DNA of 54,161 bases from Cyclospora cayetanensis (taxonomy: Eukaryota; Apicomplexa; Conoidasida; Eucoccidiorida; Eimeriidae): assembly GCF_002999335.1 (NCBI RefSeq), contig NW_020312178.1, positions 1 to 54,161 on the forward strand, read 5' to 3'. Under the pieces are notes generated by a model that worked only from the letters and a program-made list of their open reading frames with translations, ran no database searches and was not told the DNA's origin. The position numbers and the translations under genes were made by a program. Positions 46,690-54,161 of this stretch are shown here, one piece after another. Position 1 is the stretch's first letter, and each line of letters opens with the position of its first letter.

Positions 46690-47285
46690 ATATCACCACC
46701 GTTGGTAGGTGGCGGACCCGGTCTACTTCTGTAGATCAGTCAAACCAGCGATGGTGTTTAATCCAAAAGAGTGTTTTCGGTGCGAAGATGAATTTTATAA
46801 AAGCTGTTGAGCGTCATTGAGGGTGCGCAAAGATAGAGGACACACCATAATTGCTTCAATTTTGCAGGATCTGGCTCAATTCCTGTAGCTGAAGCAATGA
46901 ATCTACGAAACTAGTGTGAACGGTATACAGGTCCACTCGATTTCACGAGTGCCAGTGTGAAACGCAATTTTGTGACTGTCATCTGGGTAGATGGGGATCC
47001 GGGAGTGAGCGTCTGTCAAATTTCGAGTAGACTGTTGAGCCGTGCAGTGTGTGAAGTAATTTGCCGGTGTAAAGAACTTGGGAAATTCTGCTTCACAGCT
47101 TACAGCCAACGCACTTTTGCTACCTTCCGTCCTTTTATGGCACTATCAGCAGGTAGCTCCCAAAGCCTCGAAACGGAGAGTGAGGCTTTCCAGGGGAATA
47201 GCTCAGTTTGATGCACTGGAAGATGAGCAGGTAGGGAGCCTGTTGGTAGCTCGTCAGTATTTAGCCCATCCACGATCTACTCCTT
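46690..47285 (-). pseudogene. decayed Ty3/gypsy (chromovirus-type) retrotransposon pol fragment
   Basis: Read on the minus strand, three pieces of pol occur in the right order but in different frames and with stops. At 47281-47110, DELPTGSLPAHLPVHQTEL...LWELPADS matches the linker that precedes reverse transcriptase in Ty3/gypsy pol. At 47105-46905, NLTDAHSRIPIYPDDSHKIA and REIEWTCIPF match the palm segment that ends in PFGL. At 46880-46800, GIEPDPAKLKQ, then in another frame KIEAIMVCPLSLRTLNDAQQ, matches the end of reverse transcriptase. The catalytic YxDD segment between the last two pieces is missing, so there is an internal deletion. No long terminal repeats or integrase were found. Eimeria genomes are known to carry chromovirus-like elements, which fits. 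The fragment cannot encode an active enzyme. Confidence 0.72.
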
Positions 47286-50206
47286 ATTAGCTGGCCAGTT
47301 CAGCTGTTCTCTAGCGTTCACTTGAACGTCCCAATGCAAAAATTTTTGCCTGGTTAGTAAGGGGGGATGCATGCTCAGAAATTTATTCTTTCATTGCACT
47401 CAAGAGGCGCTGGCATGAAAACTCAGCTGTACCCTGTTGAGGTATCCCCTCTACCCCGCGTACTGTTAATGAGAAGAGCGATGTTGAGGAGACCAGGAGC
47501 TGCATGTTTCTAGCTTCTTCTCGCACTCTAACCACAGCCCATTGCTGTGGTCGCACGAGCGCCTTCCATGATTCACCCAGGGCATTCTTAGGATTACATC
47601 GTGGTGGACAGCTCCAAGATAGAGTCCTAGGTCATGCGAATAGAATTTGATTCCGCTTCGAAATTGCAGCGTACTGCTGTAGCCTTGCCAATCATTGCAT
47701 CCTTAACCTGAGCGCTCCTATGGATTGGTCTAACGAGGGAACAGGCAGATTACATCCATACGCTGTCTCGTAGGAAGCGCAGATTCACGTACATTCAGTG
47801 TGAAATAGGGGTGGCATTTCTTGACCTTTATGTGGACTTGTGTAAACACACAATAAAGTGGTGGTAGGTTCCCAACTGCAGCTTAATCTCCATCCTCTTT
47901 AGTCTTCTTCTATGCGACACAGCCTGCGTGTAGGACATTCCACATCCCTGGTGCACCCTCTCTGCTTGCTAAGCAGCCTGCCTCCGCTGGACTTAGTAAC
48001 ATTCTGTCCTGCTTTTGGCATGTACTTGCGATTTGCATTATGTGACTAGTTTACCCCACTAGAAGCAGGATTGTTGCATGATACTTGTCCGCGTCTGCGT
48101 AGGAACGTGGGTTCTTTCTGACTTCCTTGTCGCCTTCCCCTTAGGCTGTAGCTTATGGTAGGGCGACGCAGCTCCGGCATCCGTACGCTCTGAGTTTGAT
48201 TTGGTTACTCTTTTTTAACGGAAAACGCAGGAGTTTCGCCCCTTGCTCCTGAAACCTCGAATAGTCCATAATGCATGGAAGGCCCCAGCGGTCACTCACC
48301 TAATCGCTGAGTGGCTACCGCAGCCAACTTACACGACACTTTGGGTACTTCTGAGAGAAAAGCGATGATAAAGGATGTGTTCATTTACCTTGTCATTGTT
48401 GAGAACCAATTTTTTTATCTTTCTGGGTACAGTGAGGCTTTAGTAGATCTCCTGATTCAGCTTTCCTAATAACCCCAAAGCTTGCTGTTGAGCTTGTCAC
48501 GGCATAAATCTATGAGTCAGGGGATGCATGAAGGCGTGAGGCGTATTACTTCATGCAGGTAGATGATTTCGTTCGTTTTATCAGAACCACCAAAGCAGTG
48601 TTTCTCTCCCCAGTAAAAATAGCGCAACGCGCACTCATGTCCCTCCATGTGCGGGGTATCAAGTGCGGTACAGTACAAGCCAGCTGACAAAATTTTTGAG
48701 TCCTCGCCTATCCTTATGGCTGTCATACCCTTCTGGGCCGCACAGCCTTATTCACGCATCAACGAACATTTTGTTGGCCAACAAGTCAAGCCTCTCTACC
48801 ACCTATGAAGCTCGTGCCTTCACATCCGTTTTGCAGGCTTGCCTGTAACGCCCCAATAGGCGCTGTACCAGAGTGAACTACTTCTTGAAAAATGTGGCTT
48901 TACAGACTGTTGCACTTGACAATTAGGCTACTGAACTACCAAATAACATGTACAAAGCCACACAACTATTGTCGAAAAGCCTGCCGTCCCACTGATTCCA
49001 CAGCCAATCGTAGAGGGGATAACAGCTACATCGAGTCATGCAATGCTGCCAACTGTGACGTCCCATCTAACGTCTCGTAAGGGAAGGGCTTCACCCCTGT
49101 CTCAAAACAAACCTAATATAAAGCTATTGAGTGGTCCTGAAAGAACTGCCCCCGCTCTCTACTACTCGGGCTCCTCGAAGTTCCCGACATGAGGTTAAGG
49201 GGAGGCAACCAGTAGATGCGCTTTCTAAGCCCTTCGAGCATTCACAGCTAGTTGCACAGAGCATCTAGCGAGCATGCACGCAACTTTGCGTCCTCTCGTA
49301 TCGCGCTAGCGCTAGTACGCAGTAGACAAGACGCACGGACGGACGAGTGCGCTAATATATTCTCCACAAATCTTAAGTTACCTATAACTAGTAGAGTAGA
49401 AACTCTTGAAGCGTAGCCCATACCCTGCTCCCCACGTACCCCACAACTGGGAGGAAGGAGCAGCCACGACACGCTTCCAAAGTCTAACAAAATCTTAAGT
49501 GCGTGTATCTCATGTAGCCCAGCAGTGTGCTGTGTGTCGCTGGATCGTTCGCCAAGCAAATCCGGCTGCAGGGAACATGGTGCTTACGGGGGCTAAGCCT
49601 AGGACTAACTGTAGCCAGGGGATGTGCTGCTTTTCCGCAGCCTTCCCCTCCCATCGCCGTCCTTAGGCGGCCCTTGCGGCAGCAATGATGCAGTGGTAGC
49701 GATTGCCGTCAGGAGACTAGCGTCATGCAGAAGCAGCGGTGTCTGCACGTAAATCAAGCCACGGAGTGCTATAGGCCCGTGCTGTGCTCGGACGGTGTCT
49801 ACGCCGCACCGAATCTGAGACGCTTTAGTGGAGGGTCTGACAAAAAATAAAAGAAATAAATTACAGCAATAGCGGCAGCAAAACGGGCGAGAGAGAGCGC
49901 CGCTTTTTCTCTGAACCCTCGTGGCACCTGCTGACGCCAGAGGGGAAGGGCACCGGCCCGTGCGATCTCGAGAGTCTCAGGCGCCCCGGAAGCCGTTGTT
50001 TCGAGATTCCCCTTTTTAATAGGCAAAATAAGCGCTTCAAGACGAAGAGGGGGGAGAAACGCGAGGAAACAGCGGGAAAAGCCGGCGAAGGGCCCCACGG
50101 GTGTATGGACAGCAGCAGCAGTTGCAGCTGCTGGTTCTCTGTGGGGGGCCACCGACTCCCTGGGGCCCCTCTTAGCAGCAAACCCTCTATCTTTTTTGGC
50201 TCTCAC
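47286..50206. other. gene-poor interval right of the retroelement remnant
   Basis: About 2.9 kb without a convincing gene. Minus-strand open frames at 48517-48726 and 49248-49559 have no match, and could be further decayed element sequence or chance. No LTR-like direct repeat was detected by eye. The right part, near 49,800-50,200, may belong to the possible minus-strand gene that starts at 50570. Confidence 0.45.
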
Positions 50207-50570
50207 CTTGCAGCAGCAGCGGCATTGAGTGGCGACTGCTTAGTGGTTGCAACGTCGTCTGCAGCACCGGGGGCATAGGCAGCAGCAGCAGCAGCGCGCT
50301 CCTGCGTGTGCTCCTCAGGCTCCTGAAATCCACGAGCTGCGCTTTGTTTAAGACACGAACCCTCCCTCGTCTGCCCTCCTGCTCTTGCAGCATTCGCTCT
50401 GCAGCCGCGTCGGCTTCCTGGCGCTCCAGCGCCTCAGCCGCTTCGCAGCCATCATCGCAACGCACAGGGGCCCTTCTAGGGGCCTTAGGCCCCGTCTTGA
50501 AGCGAGCGGCTTTCTTGCAGAGGTCGACGGTGGCTGCCTGTGCGCGCGAAGGGGGAGAGGGCTTGCGCAT
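50207..50570 (-). CDS. possible 5' exon of a minus-strand gene, charged protein, uncertain
   Basis: Not recognised. From ATG 50570 the minus frame is open to a GTGAGA donor after 50207, and its composition is protein-like: KKAARFKTGPKAPRRAP, CEAAEALERQEADAAAERML and RGRVRVLNKAQLVDFRSL. The other strand of the same DNA reads as an S, R and A-rich shadow. The sequence is basic with an alanine-rich helical stretch. A continuation in 49,800-50,150 is plausible (frame with IKKGNLETTASGAPETLEIA), but no junction could be fixed. If real, it diverges from the HSA-domain gene with under 200 bases between them. Confidence 0.35.
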
Positions 50571-50735
50571 GTGTGTTGCTGCTGCCCCTCCGCGAGGACG
50601 GTAAGCAGCTAGCTTGGGCGCGAGGCGGGCAGAGGATTCGTTCCGCGGCGAGCTCGCTCGGCCCTTTCGCAGTGCCTCGAAACCTCCCGAAGCACCTCCG
50701 TCGGCAACCCATGCACACGCTGTTTCGCTCTCCAG

Positions 50736-51875
50736 ACAGCGCCTGCTGCAACTGCTGCAATTGCAGCAGCACGCGCTGCAGCAGTTGCAGCAGCGGAGGC
50801 GTCCCCCCTTGTCGCAGCGGCTGCCACCGCTCGTGATGCGACAGGAGAAGCTGCAGCAGCAGCAGCCACAGCAGCAGCAGCATGGAGAGCAGGTCGTCGC
50901 TGCCGCTGCATCCGCTGTAGTCTTCACAGGGCCCCCCCCGTCCTCGAGAAACACGCAGCAGCAGGGGGCCCCCCATCTGCAGTCCTGCCGCTTGCAGCAG
51001 CAGCAGCAGCAGCAGCGGGATAAAAAGCACCAGCTCATTCCTCTCCACCCCCTTCCTCCGCCCTTCCCCAACCAAATGCAGCAGCAGCAGCCGCAGCAGC
51101 ATATGCAGCAGCAGCAGCAACACCTACTCCAGCCCGTGCGTTCCCTGGGGGGCCCCAGCATCATGCAGGAAGGGGCCCCTTGGGGGCCCCCTGCCCCCGT
51201 AGGGGCCTCGCCTCCTCTTTGCACTCCCCAGCAGCACATGAGCTACGCGACGGCTGCTGCTGCCGCTGCACCGCCTCCCCAGCAGCAGCGGAGCAGCAGC
51301 GACCCCCATGCAGCAGCAGCAGCAGTCTCTGCAGCAGCAGGAGGAGCGGGAGGAGCAGCAGGAGGCCCCCCTCCTCCCTCCGCCTTCGCTCCCGCTTCCT
51401 ACGGTGCCTCTGCTCCAGGATCTGCGGGAGTGCCCCTCGCCACGCAGCCACTGCAGCCTCCCCACTTGCTCGCAAGCCGTCGCATGCAAGGCTACGGCTC
51501 CCTGCCTTCGGCCTCCCCCGGAGCCGCCGCTGCCGCTGCCGCTGCTGCTTCCGATGCAGCAGTCTCTGCGGCAGCGGGGGCCCCCCCCGCCCTCCGATAT
51601 CCCGCAGTCGCAGCGCCTCCAGGAGACGCGGGGGCCCCTAGAGGCCCCTACGCATGCGCCGCATCTGCACCCAACACGTACTACGCGGGGCCCCCTGCAC
51701 CGGGAAGCCCCTATTCTGCTGCTAGCGCCTTCGCCACCTTCCTGCCCTCGCAGCAGCAGCCGCAGCAGCAGCAGCAACAACAACCCCAGCAGCAGCAGCA
51801 CCACCATCACCACCTCATGGCACCGAACCACCAGCAGCTGCCTCAGCAGCAGCTGAGTCAGCTCGCAGCGACGGG

Positions 51876-51912
<37 letters not shown>

Positions 51913-52064
51913 TGGCATGCGGGGGGCCCCCCAGCAGCACCAGCGGCTGGCGCTCCGACAGCGGCGGCTCCAGGAGCAGCCAGCCTTTCTGTGACATTCC
52001 CCGAGCAGCAACAGCAGCTGCAGAAGCAGCAGCAAGCAATGATGCAGTGGCAACAGCAACAGCA

Positions 52065-52105
<41 letters not shown>

Positions 52106-53667
52106 GGAACGGGACTCCCGGGGGCCCTCTTGGCTGGGGGCTGCAGCAGCAGCAGCAGCAGCAGCAGCAGCTTCAGCAGCAACACCCGCAGCAGCAGCAG
52201 CTTCAGCAGCAACATCCGCAGCAGCAGCAGCAGGTGGCTGCGGCTGCTGCTGCTGCTGCTGCTGCTCTCCCTCCACCAGCACCCCATCAGCAACAGCAAC
52301 CTCACCACCCCCACCAGTATCCTGTTGTCTGCGCAGATCCTCAGCAGCCGCATGCGCTGCAGCACCAGCAGCAGGATGTGCTTTACGCCGCTGCTGGTGG
52401 GGGCGTTGCAGTGGCGGCTCTCTCTCAGCCACAGCGGCAGCAACACGCAGTTGCTGCTCTTCATCTTCCACAACAAGCGAGCAGTGCCAACATCGGTGCC
52501 AGCAGCAGCAGCAGCAGCGCCAGCAGCAGCAATAGGACGCCTCTGGCGATGGATGTGCCGCAGCAGGCAGGACCCTTGTTGCAGCGATCCCATCGATCCT
52601 TGCTGCTCCAGGAGGCTGCGTGGATGGCTCGAGACTTCTACTACGAGCGGCGATGGCGAAGGCAGGCACTGCTGCGCTTAAGCAGCGGCGCGACAGCAGC
52701 TGGGAGATTCAGAATGTTGCAGCAGCTCCAAGAAGAAAGGAGGCTTCTCGCTGCTCCTTGGGCAGCAGCAGTCGAAGCGCTGTGTATTGCTCTGTGCCGG
52801 CAGGTTCGTCGTTCTGCTGTTTCCCCTGCCACCGCTTCAAGGCTGCTGCTGTTTTCTGTTTTTCTTTCGCTGATGCTGCAGCTCCCACTGTACTGTCTTC
52901 GGCAAGGGCGGCAGTCTGCATGAGCAGGAGGGGTGGGGAGAGGTCTGTGTGTGTTGGTTTGTGTATGTGTTTGTTTGTGTATGTGTTTGTGTGTTTGTTT
53001 CTTCACTGGCGTTGGATGCTGCTGCTGCAATTCTGTACAAACGTCACTCCTCTCTCTCTCTGTTTCGTCCTTTATGCTCTTTATCTCGCTTTCCTTATCT
53101 TTTATTTCTCTGTTTCTTCGTAAATAAATGTCTCTTTTATTTCTCTCTTTCTTTATAAATAAATATATTTATTTCTCTCTCTCTGTATGTTCCTGTCTTT
53201 TTAAAGCCCTGCTTCGAGCGCCGCGGCTGCTGCGCATTTTGCTGCTGCGCACAATCTTCAGGTGTATAGGGACCTCGTGCCAGACGAGTTGGCATGCATT
53301 GCGGCCCCTGTGCCTCCCGTTGGGAGTTGCGCTGCTCTTGCGGGGTATAAGGAGCTGGCGGAAGCGCAGCAGGAGGAAAGCAGCGATGAGGAGGACGCCT
53401 TGCCGCCGGTGGTGCAGCAGCAGCTCCTGCTGCAGCAGCAGCTCCTGCTGCAGCAGCTGCAGCAGCAGCCTGGGAGTGCCGCTCAGCGAGCATCAGTCAT
53501 AAGAGGCCTCAAACGAGACTGGCTGCGACGACTGAGTGGTGGAGGCGGTGCCTGGAGACCACAGTCGCCTCCAGCATGGGCAGTTGCAGCTCCTCGAGCT
53601 GCTGCAGCTGCGCATGCAGAAGCACTTGCGCTGCAGCTGGAAAGCAACCGAGGGGCAATGCCGCATG
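50736..53667 (+). CDS. HSA-domain protein with long polyQ/polyA tracts; probable SWR1/EP400-type chromatin remodeller, 3' part outside window
   Basis: HSA domains precede the SNF2 ATPase in SWR1/SRCAP/EP400 and related remodellers, and bind actin-related proteins. Exon 1 begins after the acceptor ctctccag (50735), or at ATG 50836 if this is the first coding exon. It encodes over 600 residues dominated by Q, A, P and H, including 18 consecutive Q (52051-52104) and 11 consecutive A (51877-51909). It then reaches the block LLLQEAAWMARDFYYERRWR (about 52600-52660), which fits the HSA consensus of a leucine-rich helix, WMAxDF and ERRWKR. A later exon ending at a GTACGC donor after 53667 carries VYRDLVPDELACIA and the acidic EESSDEEDALPP in frame. 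The junction between them is unresolved; CAG|GTTCGT near 52805 is one possible donor. The ATPase itself would lie to the right of the window, so the subfamily is an inference. Confidence 0.62.
51877..51909 (+). repeat. (GCT)11 run encoding polyalanine
   Basis: Eleven uninterrupted GCT codons in the frame of the HSA-domain gene. This is the CTG register of the triplet, the strand complement of the CAG runs found nearby in the same exon. Confidence 0.9.
52051..52104 (+). repeat. (CAG/CAA)18 run encoding polyglutamine
   Basis: Eighteen glutamine codons, mostly CAG with a few CAA interruptions, in the frame of the HSA-domain gene. Shorter CAG runs flank it at about 51,000, 51,100, 51,750, 52,140 and 52,190. 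Confidence 0.9.
52944..53015 (+). repeat. TG-rich intronic tract in the HSA-domain gene
   Basis: A run of gtgtgtgttggtttgtgtatgtgtttg-type sequence, followed by a long C/T-rich stretch to about 53,190, lies between the two exon blocks of the HSA-domain gene. It resembles the TG-rich tracts in VPS35 and RPC2 introns in composition and orientation relative to the gene. Confidence 0.7.
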
Positions 53668-53814
53668 TACGCTGCGCAATGTCGCCTCTGCTGCAAGGCT
53701 TCCCCTCGCGTGTTTGCCGGTGTTACGGTCCTTGTGGGGGTCGGGAGGCTTGCACGTGCCGATATGCACGCATGCGGCTTCTTGTGCATGTATGTTTACG
53801 TGTGTGTATGTGGG

Positions 53815-54161
53815 TATCTGCATATGTGAGTTTGTGCATATATGGGTATCTGCATATGTGAGTTCATGTATATATGGATATCTGCATATGTGAGTTTATG
53901 TATATATGGGTATCTGCATATGTGAGTTTGTGCATATATGGATATCTGCATATGTGAGTTTGTGCATATATGGGTATCTGCATATGTGAGTTTATGTATA
54001 TATGGGTATCTGCATATGCGAGTTTATGTATATATGGGTATCTGCATATGTGAGTTTGTGCATATATGGGTATCTGCATATGTGAGTTCATGTATATATG
54101 GATATCTGCATATGTGAGTTTATGTATATATGGGTATCTGCATATGTGAGTTTGTGCATAT
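53815..54161. repeat. 32-bp minisatellite, about 11 copies, reaching the window edge
   Basis: The unit tatctgcatatgtgagtttg followed by tgcatatatggg repeats every 32 bases from 53815 to the edge. Copies differ mainly at a few sites, for example ttgtgc against ttatgt and ggg against gga. A 32-base period cannot keep a reading frame. The array follows the GTACGC donor at 53668, so it is probably intron of the HSA-domain gene. Confidence 0.92.

Noticed and set aside
51124..52593. Long minus-strand open frame rich in Leu and Cys, and an Ala-rich one at 51815-52669
   Set aside because: Both are reverse readings of CAG/CTG runs; the plus frame carries the HSA motif and connects to a further exon, so these are shadows.
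53864..54091. Minus-strand open frame across the 32-bp minisatellite
   Set aside because: It reads the repeat in shifting registers and has no start context or conservation signal.
1..54161. tRNA, rRNA, CRISPR and bacterial-type operon signals
   Set aside because: No cloverleaf with a GTTCGA-type arm, no rRNA core segment, no spaced repeat array and no Shine-Dalgarno-led gene runs were found by eye.

Overview
This window is nuclear DNA of a coccidian apicomplexan, most likely Eimeria or a close relative such as Cyclospora. Three things point there: short exons interrupted by GT...AG introns in nearly every gene; long CAG-type triplet runs read as polyglutamine and polyalanine; and a mixed landscape of repeat-rich and repeat-poor DNA with a decayed Ty3/gypsy element and scattered telomere-like AAACCCT heptamers. 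No bacterial operon, tRNA, rRNA or CRISPR array was seen. Gene models were built by hand: conserved protein blocks were matched to remembered families, and exons were joined only where splice sites and reading phases agreed.

Layout, left to right. The 3' part of VPS35 (+, retromer core) enters from the left edge and ends at 5831. It converges with RPC2 (-, second-largest subunit of RNA polymerase III, 6958-11704). Two minus-strand axonemal genes follow: a CCDC113/CFAP263-like coiled-coil gene (13092-16253) and an AK7-type adenylate kinase (17105-19892). AK7 is divergent from a CCCH zinc-finger gene (+, 20992-23782) whose tail is glutamine-rich. About 6.4 kb without a convincing gene follows, with degenerate CAG repeats near its start. 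DRC7 (-, 30229-39041), the transglutaminase-like subunit of the nexin-dynein regulatory complex, fills the centre with about 23 exons. It is divergent from the ribosome-biogenesis gene ESF2/ABT1 (+, 40076-40855). A small uncertain gene (+, 41721-42330) and an unidentified coiled-coil gene (+, 42900-46034) come next, then a broken Ty3/gypsy pol fragment (-, 46690-47285) in otherwise empty DNA. The right end holds a possible small minus-strand gene and the 5' part of a Q/A-rich HSA-domain protein (+), probably an SWR1/EP400-type chromatin remodeller that runs off the edge.

The genes do not form one pathway, but CCDC113, AK7 and DRC7 are all parts of motile cilia. In a coccidian the only flagellated stage is the male microgamete, so these three probably share a gametocyte expression programme. 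VPS35, RPC2 and ESF2 are housekeeping genes for endosomal sorting, tRNA/5S transcription and ribosome assembly.

Main limits: start codons, the end of one DRC7 exon, the N-termini of the coiled-coil and HSA genes, and all splice junctions are predictions from sequence alone.
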